DNA of 64,000 bases. It comes from JBFLVU01 sp037444825 (GTDB taxonomy: Bacteria > Acidobacteriota > UBA4820 > DSQY01). Position numbers and translations under genes: made by a program. A model generated the notes under the pieces. That model worked only from the letters and a program-made list of their open reading frames with translations. It had not been told where the DNA came from and searched no databases. This document shows positions 51,407-60,155 of this stretch, in pieces (position 1 is the first letter of the stretch; the number at the start of each line of letters is the position of its first letter). The DNA lies in assembly GCA_037444825.1 (NCBI GenBank), contig JBBILR010000013.1:1-64000 (forward strand), read 5' to 3'.

Positions 51407-52639
51407 ATGAGAGGAAAAGGAACGGTGGCGGCCCTGGTCCTGCTGGCCCTGCTGGCTCTGCCGGCGGCGGCCCAGGCCCCGAACTTCTCCAAGATCGTCG
51501 TCCTGGGGGACAGCCTCTCCGCGGGGTACATCGACGGAGGCCTCCACCAGTACGGCCAGGAACACGCCTACTGCACCCGCATCGCCGAGCAGGTGGGCCA
51601 TCCCCTCACCCTGCCCCTCATCTCCTACCCCGGCATTCCCATCTGCCTGAGGCTCGCCGGCTTCGACCACAACGGCCTGCCGATCCTGGAGCCGGCGGGG
51701 ACCGCCATGGGTTCCCTCATGAACCCCCTCTCCCAGCCCACCGACATCGCCGTTCCGGGCCACACCTCGCTGGACCTCGTCAACAAGAAGCCGGAAGGGG
51801 CCCCCGACACGCTCACCGACCTCATCCTCGGCTTCCCCAGCTATTACCTGGGAGGTCAGCCGGCCCGGAGCCAACTGGAGATGGCGGGGGTCCTGCAGCC
51901 CACCTTCGTCATCCTCTGGATCGGCGCCAACGACACCCTGGGCGGCGCCCTCTCCGGCGACCCGGCCAACACCATCCCCACGTCGGTCTTTAAGCAGACC
52001 TTCCCGGCCATCCTGAACGCCCTCCAGGCCACCGGCGCCAAGATCGTGGTGGGGAACATCCCCAACGTCACCGTGGTCCCCGCCCTCACCACCGGCCGGT
52101 ACCTGAAGGACCTCGGCGTTCCGCTGAAGGTCCTGGGCATCACCCCCGCCGACTACGTGACGCCCGCCGGCATGACCCACGTGAAGGCCATCCTCGCCGG
52201 CCAGGCCCAGGGACCGCTCACCGCCTCGGAGGTTCTGACCCGCAAGGAGGCGGAGCAGATCAAGAAGATCGTTCTCGAGGACAACAAGGTCATCGCCAAG
52301 GCCTGCAAGGCCGCGGGTGTCCCGGTGGTGGACGTCTACCACGAGGTGAACCGAATTCACAAGGCGGGGTACGAGCTTCCCAATGGGCAGAAGATCTACA
52401 CCAGCTTTCTGGGCGGCGTTTTCAGCCTCGACGGGGTCCACCCCACCTACACCGGCCAGGCCATCATCGCCAACGCGTATATCGACGCCATCAACAAGGG
52501 CTACAAGACCAACATCCCCCACGTCGACGTCATGGAGACGAGCCTCCGCGACCCGTGGGGCTTCGCGCTGGCCCCGGGAGCCCTCCCCCAGTTCGACCTC
52601 TCGGCCTACGAGCCCATCCTGGAACGCTGGAACCGCTAG
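51407..52639 (+). CDS. Secreted GDSL/SGNH-family lipase or esterase
   Basis: The 410-residue precursor has a signal peptide (about residues 5-22, cut after AAA-Q). SGNH block I is VLGDSLSAG (nucleophile Ser near residue 36), block III is IGANDTLGG near 171 and block V is DGVHPTYTG near 345 with the catalytic Asp and His. It is larger than plain SGNH hydrolases because of an inserted region at about 45-140. The closest picture is the GDSL lipases that act on esters at the cell surface. AGGAGG precedes ATG 51407. It lies next to the FadL-type porin, and a link through fatty-acid or lipid uptake is possible. Confidence 0.88.
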   Translation: MRGKGTVAALVLLALLALPAAAQAPNFSKIVVLGDSLSAGYIDGGLHQYGQEHAYCTRIAEQVGHPLTLPLISYPGIPICLRLAGFDHNGLPILEPAGTAMGSLMNPLSQPTDIAVPGHTSLDLVNKKPEGAPDTLTDLILGFPSYYLGGQPARSQLEMAGVLQPTFVILWIGANDTLGGALSGDPANTIPTSVFKQTFPAILNALQATGAKIVVGNIPNVTVVPALTTGRYLKDLGVPLKVLGITPADYVTPAGMTHVKAILAGQAQGPLTASEVLTRKEAEQIKKIVLEDNKVIAKACKAAGVPVVDVYHEVNRIHKAGYELPNGQKIYTSFLGGVFSLDGVHPTYTGQAIIANAYIDAINKGYKTNIPHVDVMETSLRDPWGFALAPGALPQFDLSAYEPILERWNR

Positions 52640-52664
52640 GCGCCGTTCCCTTTCGCCGACCGGG

Positions 52665-52689
52665 AAGGGGCCCTACGGGGCCCCTTTTT
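52665..52689 (+). terminator. Terminator after the GDSL esterase gene
   Basis: AAGGGGCCC (52665-52673), TACG loop and GGGCCCCTT (52678-52686) form a 9-bp stem whose last T's continue as TTTTT to 52689. Confidence 0.85.
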
Positions 52690-52750
52690 CTTTCCGGCAG
52701 CGAAGGTACAATGGCCCTGCGGCCGCGGTTCGGCCGAAGGGGGTAGTCCG

Positions 52751-53476
52751 ATGGACCGGAAGATCGTGCTCGTGACGGGGGCCTCCTCGGGGATCGGCGA
52801 GGCGTCGGCCCGCCTGCTGGCGCAGAGGAAGCACACGGTGGTCCTCTCCGGAAGGAACGGGGAACGCCTGAAGGGGCTGGAGCGGGAGCTTGCCTCCCGG
52901 GGGCTTCGGGTGGTGGCCATTCCCGCCGACCTCACCCGGGACGAGGAGGCGCGCCACCTGGTGGCCGAAAGCCTCAAGACCTTCGGGGCGGTGGACGCCC
53001 TCCTCCACGGGGCGGGGGTCTTTCAGGTGGGCCGGCTGGAGGAGACGAGCCCCGAGGAGTTCCGCCGGGTCCTGGACACGAACCTCACCGCCCTCCACCA
53101 CCTCCTGCGCCACCTCCTGCCCCACTTTTACGGCCGTAACAAGGGCCACGTGCTGGCCGTGGGTTCTGTGGCCGCCCGCCGGGCCTGGCCGCTGGAGACG
53201 GCCTACTGCGCCTCCAAGTTCGGTCTCGTGGGGCTGCTGGAGGCCCTCCGGGCCGAGGGCCGGGAGCGGGGCCTCAAGGTGACCCTCCTCCACCCCGGTC
53301 CCACGGCCACGCCCATCTGGAGCGCCTTCCCGGGGAAGGCCCCGCTGGAGCGCATGCTGAAGCCGGAGACGGTGGCCGAGGCGGTGGCTTTCCTCCTCGA
53401 CATGCCCCCGGAGGCCCTTCCCGAGGAGCTCACCCTCACCCCCGCCGAGGACCCCTTCCGGGGCCAGCGGCGGTAG
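52751..53476 (+). CDS. Short-chain dehydrogenase/reductase (SDR)
   Basis: The 241-residue SDR has TGASSGIGEASARLLA at residues 8-23, HGAG in place of NNAG near residue 88, and the catalytic YCASK near residue 155 with VGSVAARR providing the serine. It is NAD(P)-dependent; substrate unknown. A TACAAT box at 52707-52712, preceded by GG, lies 38 bp before the ATG and is the likely promoter, although no -35 fits. The FAD-dependent oxidoreductase gene follows after 7 bp, so the two probably act or are expressed together. Confidence 0.88.
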   Translation: MDRKIVLVTGASSGIGEASARLLAQRKHTVVLSGRNGERLKGLERELASRGLRVVAIPADLTRDEEARHLVAESLKTFGAVDALLHGAGVFQVGRLEETSPEEFRRVLDTNLTALHHLLRHLLPHFYGRNKGHVLAVGSVAARRAWPLETAYCASKFGLVGLLEALRAEGRERGLKVTLLHPGPTATPIWSAFPGKAPLERMLKPETVAEAVAFLLDMPPEALPEELTLTPAEDPFRGQRR

Positions 53477-53483
53477 GAAAGCC

Positions 53484-54686
53484 GTGGCCGTCTCGGGCCA
53501 TTCCGCTGCCGGGGGCGGCGGGCCCACGCGAACGAACTGGGACGTGGTGGTGGCCGGGGCCGGCCCCGCCGGCTCCGTCACGGCCCTGCACCTGGCCCGC
53601 CGGGGCTTTCGGGTGGCCCTCCGCGACCGCTTCGCCTTTCCCCGGGAGAAGGTGTGCGGGGACGGCCTCATCGCCGATTCCTTGAAGGTCCTTCGGAGGG
53701 CGGGCCTCTTCGAGAGGGCCGCCGCCGAAGGTTTTCCCGTCTCCTCGGCCCTGGCCTACTCCCCCTACGGCACCGCCGTGGAGGTTCGCGGGGAAGCCCT
53801 GGTTCTGGAGCGCCGCAAGCTGGACGCGTTGCTCCTGGAGGCGGCGGTGGGGGAGGGGGCGGACTTCGCCGTGGGAAGGGTCCGGGCGCTCGGTCCTTCC
53901 GGCGACGTAGTCCAGGTGGAGGTGGAGGGGGCCGAGGAGCCCCTGCGGGCCTCTTACGCCGTCCTGGCCACCGGGGCGGACCTTCATCTCGTCAGGCCCA
54001 TGGAGGGGCAGCTTCCCGCCCCCTCCGCCGTGGCCCTGCGGGCCTACGTCCGCTCCCGGACGCCCCTGGACAAGATGGTCTTCGCCTTTCTCCGGGACCT
54101 CCTTCCCGGCTACGGGTGGATCTTTCCCATGAGAGGAGGCCTTTATAACGTGGGAGTGGGACTGCCGTTCGAACAGGGCCCCCGCCTCAAGACCCTCTTC
54201 CGCGGCTTCTTGGAGACCTTTCCCCCGGCCCGGGACCTTCTCGGGCAAGGGGAGCTTCTGGGCGAGCCCCGGGGGGCGCCCCTTCGCACCGGCTTCCGGG
54301 GGGCGAGCCCCCGCCCCCACTTCCGGATCCTGGTGGCCGGCGAGGCCTTGGGGACCACCTACCCCTTTTCCGGAGAAGGGATCGGGAAGGCCATGGAATC
54401 GGGGGAGGCGGCGGCCGAGGCGCTGGAGATGGCCCTCTCCGGGGGGGGACCCGCGGCCCTGGAGGTCTACCCCCGGATCCTGGAGAGCCGCCTGAAGCCC
54501 CGTTACTTCGGCTACGAAATGGCGGAGCGGTGGATCTCCCGCCCATGGCTCTGCGAGGCGATCTTCCGCCGGGCCCGGCAAAGCCGCTGGATGCAGGAGG
54601 CCCTCGCCGGCCTGGCGGCGGAGACGGTGGACCCCCGGGACGTCTTTTCTTGGAAGGGCTTCTTCAAGTCCCTGCTCTGGCGGTGA
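53484..54686 (+). CDS. FAD-dependent oxidoreductase, geranylgeranyl reductase family
   Basis: The 400-residue flavoprotein has the dinucleotide-binding VVAGAGPAGSVTALHLARRG (about residues 22-41), then FPREKVCGDGL near residue 52 with the conserved CGDG, and the FAD-contacting GEALGTTYPFSGEGIGKAMES near 290. The family reduces isoprenoid chains or halogenates and oxidises other substrates; no more can be said. The N-terminal ~15 residues are Gly/Ser-rich. GTG 53484 is close to the SDR stop and the start could be inside the loop after it. It is convergent with the HlyIII gene. Confidence 0.85.
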   Translation: MAVSGHSAAGGGGPTRTNWDVVVAGAGPAGSVTALHLARRGFRVALRDRFAFPREKVCGDGLIADSLKVLRRAGLFERAAAEGFPVSSALAYSPYGTAVEVRGEALVLERRKLDALLLEAAVGEGADFAVGRVRALGPSGDVVQVEVEGAEEPLRASYAVLATGADLHLVRPMEGQLPAPSAVALRAYVRSRTPLDKMVFAFLRDLLPGYGWIFPMRGGLYNVGVGLPFEQGPRLKTLFRGFLETFPPARDLLGQGELLGEPRGAPLRTGFRGASPRPHFRILVAGEALGTTYPFSGEGIGKAMESGEAAAEALEMALSGGGPAALEVYPRILESRLKPRYFGYEMAERWISRPWLCEAIFRRARQSRWMQEALAGLAAETVDPRDVFSWKGFFKSLLWR

Positions 54687-54692
54687 GAAGTC

Positions 54693-55334
54693 TCACGACC
54701 CCGCCGGGGGCTTGACGGCCACGAAGACGGCGAAGAAGTGCAGGACGCTCCCCGCCAGGACGAAGAGGTGCCAAATGGCGTGGTGGAAGGGGAGGGGGCG
54801 CATGCCGAAGAAGACCGTTCCCGCCGTGTAGGCCACGCCGCCCGCCACCAGCAGGCCCAGGGAGAGGCCCGGCAGGGCCTGGGTCACGGGAATCCAGGCG
54901 ATGACCACCAGCCACCCCATGGCGATGTAGACCAGGGTGGAAAGGAGCAGGAATCGGTCGGCGATGAGGATCTTGGTGAAGATCCCCAGGAGGGCCAGCC
55001 CCCAGATCACGCCGAAGAGGGACCACCCCCAGGGCCCCCGCAGGTTCACGAGCATGAAGGGGGTGTAGGTCCCGGCGATGAGCAGGAAGATGGCCGAATG
55101 GTCGAGGATCATGAGGACCCGCTTGACCTTCGGCCAGGGAAAGGCGTGGTAGAGGGTGGAGGCGGAGTATAGAAGGACCAGGGAGGCGGCGAAGACCGAG
55201 CAGGAGACCACGTGCCAGGCCGTCCCCGCGAGGATCGCCCGGCCCAGGAGGTAGGGCACGCCCACCACGCTCAGCAAAAGCCCCAGCCCGTGGGTGAGGG
55301 CGTTGGCCAGTTCTTCGGCGTGGGGGAGCCTCAT
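54693..55334 (-). CDS. Hemolysin III/PAQR family membrane protein
   Basis: The 213-residue protein has seven predicted helices, as in the HlyIII/progestin and adipoQ receptor family. Conserved residues include the His in ANALTHGLG near 15, STLYHAF near 60, LDHSAIFLLIAGTYTP near 77 and the C-terminal HHAIWHLFVLAGSVLHFF, which place a metal-binding site between helices. The bacterial role is not settled. GAGG precedes the ATG at 55334. It has its own promoter inside the 3' end of the GNAT gene. Confidence 0.92.
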   Translation of the reverse strand: MRLPHAEELANALTHGLGLLLSVVGVPYLLGRAILAGTAWHVVSCSVFAASLVLLYSASTLYHAFPWPKVKRVLMILDHSAIFLLIAGTYTPFMLVNLRGPWGWSLFGVIWGLALLGIFTKILIADRFLLLSTLVYIAMGWLVVIAWIPVTQALPGLSLGLLVAGGVAYTAGTVFFGMRPLPFHHAIWHLFVLAGSVLHFFAVFVAVKPPAGS

Positions 55335-55373
55335 GGGCCTTTCCTCGGGGAAGCGAAGTCCTCCGGAAACTCC

Positions 55374-55402
55374 AGTCTACTTGAAATCCCGGGAGAGTTC
55401 AA
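55374..55402 (-). promoter_or_regulatory. Promoter of the HlyIII gene inside the GNAT 3' end
   Basis: On the minus strand TTGAAC (55402-55397) and TAGACT (55379-55374) are exactly 17 bp apart. The -10 box overlaps the GNAT stop codon (TAG at 55379-55377). A start near 55367 gives a leader of about 33 nt. Confidence 0.6.
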
Positions 55403-55973
55403 GCCGCATCACCGGACGGCGGGGGGACCGCCGCGCCGCCACCCGGAACCCGGCGGCTTCGAAAAGGGACCGGACCCCCGTGTACAGGAAGGGGGCCGGA
55501 AGGAGGCCTTTCGGGTTCTCCTGGGGGTACCCCTCCAGGATCTCCGCTCCCCGGCTCCTGGCGTAGCGGACGGCGGCGGCGAGAAGGAAAGCCGCCACCC
55601 CCCGCTTCCGGTGGCCCTTGGCCACGAAGAAGCAGACCACCGACCACACGGGCCGCCCGTCCACCGGGCGGAGAACCCTGGAACGCTCCAGGCGCGGGAA
55701 GGAGCCTCGGGGGCCCAGGGAGATCCAGCCCGCCGGCTCGTCCCCCGCGAAGGCCAGGAGCCCGGGCACCTCCCCGGAGCGAACCCGCGCCTCCATCGCC
55801 TCTCGATGGGCCCTTCCCTTTCCCCGCTCGAAATCCCGGGGCTCCAGGCGCCAGTACATGCACCAGCAGCCGCCGCAGGCCCCCCGCTCCCCGAAGAGGC
55901 GGAGAAAGTCGCCCCAGCGCTCCGGCGTCAGGGGCTCCGCGCGAAGGGCGGTCCCTGGGCATGGACGGTCCAT
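55377..55973 (-). CDS. GNAT-family acetyltransferase with Cys-rich N-terminal motif
   Basis: The 198-residue protein has the GNAT fold: the acetyl-CoA loop is in VAKGHRKRGVAAFLLAAAVRYA near residue 117, and LYTGVRSLFEAAGFRV near 165 fits the C-terminal strand. The N-terminal GACGGCWCMYWRLE (about 31-44) has three cysteines within eight residues, which is recurrent in a GNAT subgroup and could bind a metal. The substrate is unknown. ATG 55973 is 3 bp after the cupin gene stop, so CNNM, cupin and GNAT form one unit. Confidence 0.85.
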   Translation of the reverse strand: MDRPCPGTALRAEPLTPERWGDFLRLFGERGACGGCWCMYWRLEPRDFERGKGRAHREAMEARVRSGEVPGLLAFAGDEPAGWISLGPRGSFPRLERSRVLRPVDGRPVWSVVCFFVAKGHRKRGVAAFLLAAAVRYARSRGAEILEGYPQENPKGLLPAPFLYTGVRSLFEAAGFRVAARRSPRRPVMRLELSRDFK

Positions 55974-55976
55974 CGG

Positions 55977-56471
55977 TCACTCCGGGCCGCAGAGGGCGGC
56001 GATGAGGGGGGCGAAGGCGGGGTAGGCGGCGGCCAGTTGGGCCCGCCCTCCTACTTCGAAATCCTGCGGCGAAAAGCCGGGGGTCATGGTGGTTCCCAGC
56101 AGGGCCCACCGCCCTCCGGCCTTCAGACGGCTTCCTTGCCACGTCCCCGCCGGGACCACGAGCTGGCAGCGTTCCCCGCTCAGAACGGCGGAGCCCAGGA
56201 GAAGGTGCCGCCCCGTCCCGTCGGGGTGGAGGAGAAGCAGCTCCACGGGGTCCCCGGCGTAGAAGTGGTAGATCTCGTCGTGCCGGAGGCGGTGCAAGCG
56301 AGAGCACTCCCCTTCGGTGAGGAGGTAGAGGATGGCGGTGGCCCGGGGCCGTCCCCCGCCTCCTCCCTCTTCCGGCCCCAGCCGGTAGGTCTCGGCGAAG
56401 AACCCCCCCTCCAGGGGCAGGGGCTGGAGTCCCAACGCTTCGGCGATTCGGTCCCCCTCGCTCCGGCTCAC
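55977..56471 (-). CDS. Cupin-fold DUF985 protein
   Basis: The 164-residue protein matches the DUF985 cupin family: IAEALGLQPLPLEGGFFAETYR at the start, LYLLTEGECSRLHRLRHDEIYHFYAGDPVELLLLHPDG near residues 50-90, and VPAGTWQGSRL near 105 with the final beta strand. A His/Glu set consistent with a cupin metal site is in HRLRHDEIYHF. Function is unknown; homologues are annotated as sugar-binding or epimerase-like. GTG 56471 overlaps the CNNM stop by 4 nt, showing tight coupling. Confidence 0.85.
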   Translation of the reverse strand: MSRSEGDRIAEALGLQPLPLEGGFFAETYRLGPEEGGGGGRPRATAILYLLTEGECSRLHRLRHDEIYHFYAGDPVELLLLHPDGTGRHLLLGSAVLSGERCQLVVPAGTWQGSRLKAGGRWALLGTTMTPGFSPQDFEVGGRAQLAAAYPAFAPLIAALCGPE

Positions 56472-57793
56472 GGCGCCGTCCCCTCGCCTGGGGGGCCCTC
56501 CGAAAGGGGCGTGACCAGCACCTTGTCCACCCGCCTCCCGTCCATGTCCACCACTTCGAAGCGGAGGTTCCCCCAGACGAAGCGGTCGGCGGTCCGGGGC
56601 ACCCGCCCCAGCCGGGCCATGGCGAAGCCGGCCAGGGTGTGGAAGAGGCCCCGCTCCTCCCCGGGCAGGCGCTCCAGGCCGAAGATCTCCTTGAAGCGGT
56701 CCAGGGGCAGGAGCCCGTCGAGGAGCCAGGAGCCGTCCTCCCGCCGGACCGCCTCGGGCTCCTCCGGGAGGGGGGAGAAGGAGATCTCCCCCACCACGCT
56801 TTCCAGCAGGTCGTGCAGGGAGACCACCCCCTGGAGGGCCCCGTACTCGTCCACCACGAAGACGAGGTGGACCCGGTTTTCCCGGAAGGCGTCCAGCAGC
56901 TTGAGGGCCGGCGTACCCTCGGGGACGAAGACCGGCGGCCTCAGGCAGGACCGGAGGTGGAAGGGCTTCCCCAGAAGCTCCCGGGCGAGCAGGTCCCGCG
57001 TGTGCACCACCCCCAGGAGGTTGTCGAGGCTGCCCCGGGCCACGGGGTACCGGCCGTGGGGGTGGTCCCGCAGAATCTCGAGAATCCGCTCTTTTCCGGC
57101 CCCCTCCTCCAGCCAGACCACCTCCGCCCGGGGGGTCATGAGGTCGGCGGCCCTCCGGCGGCCCAGGCGCAGGACGCCGTGGACCATGTCCCGCTCCACC
57201 CGCTGGAAGGTCCCCGCCTGGGCCCCCTCGTCCAAGAGGATCCGGATCTCCTCGCCGGTGACGGGGGCGTCCTCGGGACGCTGGATCCCGAAGAGGCGCA
57301 GCAGGACGCGGGTGGAGAGGGACAGGAAGCCCACCACCGGAGAGGCCAGGGCGGCGAAAACCTTGAGGGGGGGCGCCGCCAGGGTCGCCAGCCTCTCGGG
57401 GCGGGAGAGGGCGAGGTGTTTGGGGAGCAGTTCCCCGAAGAGGATGGAGACGTAGGTGATGGCCACCACCACCGCTCCGAGGGCCGCGGCGTGGAGAGTG
57501 GGGGCGGGAAGGCCCAGGGGGGACAGCGCCTCCGCCAGGGGATCGGCCAACGTGGCCCCGCCGAAGGCCCCCGCCAGGATCCCCACCAGGGTGATCCCCG
57601 TCTGAATGGTGGAGAGGAAGGTGCCGGGCTCCCGCTGGAGGTCCAGGGCGGCCTGGGCCCCCCGGTTTCCCCGTGCCGCCCACTTCATGAGGCGGGTCTT
57701 CCGGGCCGACACGACGGCGATCTCCGAAAGGGCGAGGAGCCCGTTCAGCACCACCAGAACGCCCAGAACCGCCACCTCCGCCACCCGGCCCAC
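56468..57793 (-). CDS. CNNM/CorC-type membrane transporter with CBS pair
   Basis: The 441-residue protein has an N-terminal DUF21/CNNM transmembrane domain (four helices about 1-150), with SEIAVVSARKTRL near residue 22. Two CBS domains follow at about 190-330, opening with DLMTPRAEVVWL, and a CorC/HlyC domain at about 345-430. The family mediates or regulates Mg2+ efflux. GTG 57793 is chosen because GGAGG lies 6 nt upstream and the first helix starts at once. A TGG-TATCCT extended -10 lies at 57810-57815. It heads a four-gene minus-strand unit. Confidence 0.88.
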   Translation of the reverse strand: MGRVAEVAVLGVLVVLNGLLALSEIAVVSARKTRLMKWAARGNRGAQAALDLQREPGTFLSTIQTGITLVGILAGAFGGATLADPLAEALSPLGLPAPTLHAAALGAVVVAITYVSILFGELLPKHLALSRPERLATLAAPPLKVFAALASPVVGFLSLSTRVLLRLFGIQRPEDAPVTGEEIRILLDEGAQAGTFQRVERDMVHGVLRLGRRRAADLMTPRAEVVWLEEGAGKERILEILRDHPHGRYPVARGSLDNLLGVVHTRDLLARELLGKPFHLRSCLRPPVFVPEGTPALKLLDAFRENRVHLVFVVDEYGALQGVVSLHDLLESVVGEISFSPLPEEPEAVRREDGSWLLDGLLPLDRFKEIFGLERLPGEERGLFHTLAGFAMARLGRVPRTADRFVWGNLRFEVVDMDGRRVDKVLVTPLSEGPPGEGTAP

Positions 57794-57899
57794 GTCCGCC
57801 TCCCTCTGCAGGATACCAAAGGCGGGAGGGTCTGGCTCCTCTTTCCGCCACAAGAAGGGTAAACTGGGGTGGAAATTTGGACCGAGAAAGGAGCGAACC

Positions 57900-58373
57900 A
57901 TGAAAGGCGACCCCAAGGTGATCCAGGCGCTCAACGACCTCCTGGCGGAGGAACTCACGGCCATCAACCAGTACATGGTCCACTCGGAGATGTGCGACAA
58001 CTGGGGCTACGAGAAGCTGCACAAGGCCATCGAAAAGCAGGCCTTCGACGAGATGCACCACGCCGAATGGCTCATCCAGCGGATCCTCTTTCTGGAAGGC
58101 ACACCCACCGTCTCCAGGCTCAACAAGATGACCATCGGAAAGACGGTGAAGGACATGGTCCTCAACGATTACCAGGCGGAAGTGGACGCGGTGAAGGCCT
58201 ACAACGCGGCCATCCAAACCGCCGTCTCCTGCCACGACAACGGCACCCGGGACCTCCTCACGAAGATCCTCAAGGACGAGGAAGCGCACGTGGATTGGGC
58301 CGAGGTTCAGCGCGACCAGATCGAGCAGATGGGCCTCGCCAACTACCTGCAGAACCAGGTGAAGGGGGAGTGA
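57900..58373 (+). CDS. bfr: Bacterioferritin
   Basis: The 157-residue protein forms a 24-mer iron store. Ferroxidase ligands are readable: E18 in LAEELTAINQY, E51 and H54 in DEMHHAEW, E94 in DYQAEVDAVKAY and E127 and H130 in DEEAHVDW. M52, the haem-binding methionine, is present, so haem-loaded bacterioferritin is expected. Length matches the family (about 158). ATG 57900 follows AAGGAG. A TAAACT box at 57860-57865 is a possible -10 without a matching -35. The gene is divergent from CNNM and read in the direction of the Spy-like gene. Confidence 0.95.
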   Translation: MKGDPKVIQALNDLLAEELTAINQYMVHSEMCDNWGYEKLHKAIEKQAFDEMHHAEWLIQRILFLEGTPTVSRLNKMTIGKTVKDMVLNDYQAEVDAVKAYNAAIQTAVSCHDNGTRDLLTKILKDEEAHVDWAEVQRDQIEQMGLANYLQNQVKGE

Positions 58374-58443
58374 GGCGCCGGCCCCCCCTTAAACCTCCGG
58401 GCGGCCTCTCCGGTCTGGGGAGCCTGAAGATGAGGAGAACGCC

Positions 58444-58971
58444 ATGACGAAGACCACGAGGAACGTCCTGATCGCCGGCACCCTGGCCCTGGCGGCGGCC
58501 TTGGCGGCCGCCGCCGCGGGTCCCCTCCGGAACCCCGAAGCCCTCCGGGACCTCGGCCTCTCCCCGGAGCAGAGCCAGAAGCTCTCCGACCTCCGCTACG
58601 CCCACCGGGCCAAGATGATCGAAGAGCGGGCCGCCCTGGAAAAGAAGACCCTCGAACTGAAGCGGGAGCTGGACAAGGAAAACCCCGACGGGGCCGCCGC
58701 CCTGCGCCTCGTGGACGAGGTCTCCGCCCTTCGCGCCCGCATGGCCCGGGAGCGCCTCGCCCACCAGCTGGAGGTCCGCAAGATCCTCACCCCCGAACAG
58801 TGGGCCAAGGCCAGGGAGACCTTCCGCGGGGAGTGGGGCGGAAGGCGCGGCCGGGGCCGGGGAGGCCTCCGAGGCGAGGGCCCGGGACCCCGCCCCGGCT
58901 TCGGCCCCGGATCTCCCGGCTGCCGCGGCCAGGGTCCCGCCGGGCCTCCGGAGCCTCCGCCGGAGCCCTGA
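58444..58971 (+). CDS. Spy/CpxP-like periplasmic protein
   Basis: The 175-residue precursor has a signal peptide (about residues 6-24). A helical domain from about 30 to 125 contains LGLSPEQSQKLSDLRY and repeated amphipathic helices typical of the LTXXQ/Spy-CpxP family, with ILTPEQWAKARE near residue 116. The tail, about residues 130-175, is rich in Gly, Arg and Pro. Spy is an ATP-independent periplasmic chaperone; heavy-metal-binding relatives also exist, and no metal motif is plain here. It follows bfr after 70 bp, so the two may be co-transcribed. Confidence 0.78.
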   Translation: MTKTTRNVLIAGTLALAAALAAAAAGPLRNPEALRDLGLSPEQSQKLSDLRYAHRAKMIEERAALEKKTLELKRELDKENPDGAAALRLVDEVSALRARMARERLAHQLEVRKILTPEQWAKARETFRGEWGGRRGRGRGGLRGEGPGPRPGFGPGSPGCRGQGPAGPPEPPPEP

Positions 58972-58999
58972 GCGGTTTTCCGGCGCGCCATCCCATCGA

Positions 59000-59021
59000 G
59001 GGCGGCCCACCAGGGCCGCCC
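59000..59021 (+). terminator. Hairpin between the Spy-like gene and pheST
   Basis: GGGCGGCCC (59000-59008), ACCA loop and GGGCCGCCC (59013-59021) form a perfect 9-bp stem. The tail TTCCCTTT is interrupted, so efficiency is uncertain. Confidence 0.5.
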
Positions 59022-59080
59022 TTCCCTTTGCCGGGGGTCCGCCGAGGGACAAACGGCGTGCTCGAAAGGCCCCTTCGTCG

Positions 59081-59109
59081 TTGTGGAAAATGCCCCACTT
59101 CGGTATAAT
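59081..59109 (+). promoter_or_regulatory. Promoter of pheST
   Basis: TTGTGG (59081-59086) and a perfect TATAAT (59104-59109) are 17 bp apart. A start near 59116 leaves a leader of about 19 nt with GGGGAGAGG, so the in-frame ATGs upstream of 59135 are not used. Confidence 0.75.
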
Positions 59110-59134
59110 CATGCGTTCAACAGGGGAGAGGTGT

Positions 59135-60148
59135 ATGTCCGAGGAAAGGGTCGCGTCCATTCGGGAGGAATTCCAGCGGGAACTGGCCGCCGCCTCGGAG
59201 GAGTCCCAGGTTCTGGAGGTGAAGGGGCGTTACCTGGGGAAGAAGCGGGGGGTGGTCCAGGATCTCCTGGCGGCGCTCAAGGAAATCCCCCCCGAGGAGC
59301 GGCGCGCCTTCGGGCAGGCGGTGAACGCCCTCAAGAACGAGCTGGAGGCGGCGGTGGAGGAGGCCCTGGAGAGGGCCCGCTCCCGGAGGAAGGCCCCCCC
59401 CGCGGTGGACCTGACGCTGCCGGGCATCGCCCCGGAGCCGGGGGGCCTCCACCCCGTCACCCGCGTGCGGCGCGAGATCGAGGAGATCTTCCTCTCCATG
59501 GGCTACGCCGTGGCCGACGGCCCGGAGGTGGAGGACGCCTACCACAACTTCGAGGCCCTCAACACCCCCGCCGACCACCCCTCCCGGGACATCCAGGACA
59601 CCTTCTACCTGGAGGGGGGGCTTCTGCTCCGGACGCAGACCTCCCCCGTCCAGATCCGCACCATGGAGGCGAGGAAGCCCCCCATCAAGATCATCGCCCC
59701 GGGGCGGGTCTTCCGGCGGGACGACGACGTGAGCCACTCCCCCATGTTCTTCCAGGTGGAGGGGTTGGTGGTGGACCGGGGGGTGACCCTGGCCCACCTC
59801 AAGGGGACCCTCGTCCACTTCTACCGGGCCCTCTTCCGCCGGGACGACCTCAAGATCCGCTTCCGCCCCTCCTACTTCCCCTTCACGGAGCCGTCGGCGG
59901 AGACCGACCTCTCCTGCGTCCTCTGCGGCGGGCAGGGCTGCCCCGTCTGCAAGCGCACCGGCTGGCTGGAGGTGGGGGGGTGCGGGATGGTGGACCCGGC
60001 CGTCTTCGGCTTCGTGGGCATCGACCCGGAGGAGTTCACCGGCTTCGCCTTCGGTTTGGGCATCGACCGCATCGCCATGCTCAAGTACGGCATCGGGCAC
60101 ATCCGGCACCTCTACGAAAACGACCTCCGTTTCCTGGAGCAGTTCTGA
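59135..60148 (+). CDS. pheS: Phenylalanine-tRNA ligase alpha subunit
   Basis: The 337-residue catalytic subunit charges tRNA-Phe. It has an N-terminal coiled coil (about 1-85). The class II catalytic core starts HPVTRVRREIEEIFLSMG; motif 1 follows, then motif 2 around HSPMFFQVEGLVVD near residue 207, and motif 3 GFAFGLGIDRIAMLKYGI near 305. CVLCGGQGCPVCKRTGW near 268 is the family's Cys-rich zinc-like insert. Length is typical. ATG 59135 follows GGGGAGAGG. It forms a heterotetramer with pheT, which starts 7 bp later. Confidence 0.97.
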   Translation: MSEERVASIREEFQRELAAASEESQVLEVKGRYLGKKRGVVQDLLAALKEIPPEERRAFGQAVNALKNELEAAVEEALERARSRRKAPPAVDLTLPGIAPEPGGLHPVTRVRREIEEIFLSMGYAVADGPEVEDAYHNFEALNTPADHPSRDIQDTFYLEGGLLLRTQTSPVQIRTMEARKPPIKIIAPGRVFRRDDDVSHSPMFFQVEGLVVDRGVTLAHLKGTLVHFYRALFRRDDLKIRFRPSYFPFTEPSAETDLSCVLCGGQGCPVCKRTGWLEVGGCGMVDPAVFGFVGIDPEEFTGFAFGLGIDRIAMLKYGIGHIRHLYENDLRFLEQF

Positions 60149-60155
60149 GGCGACG

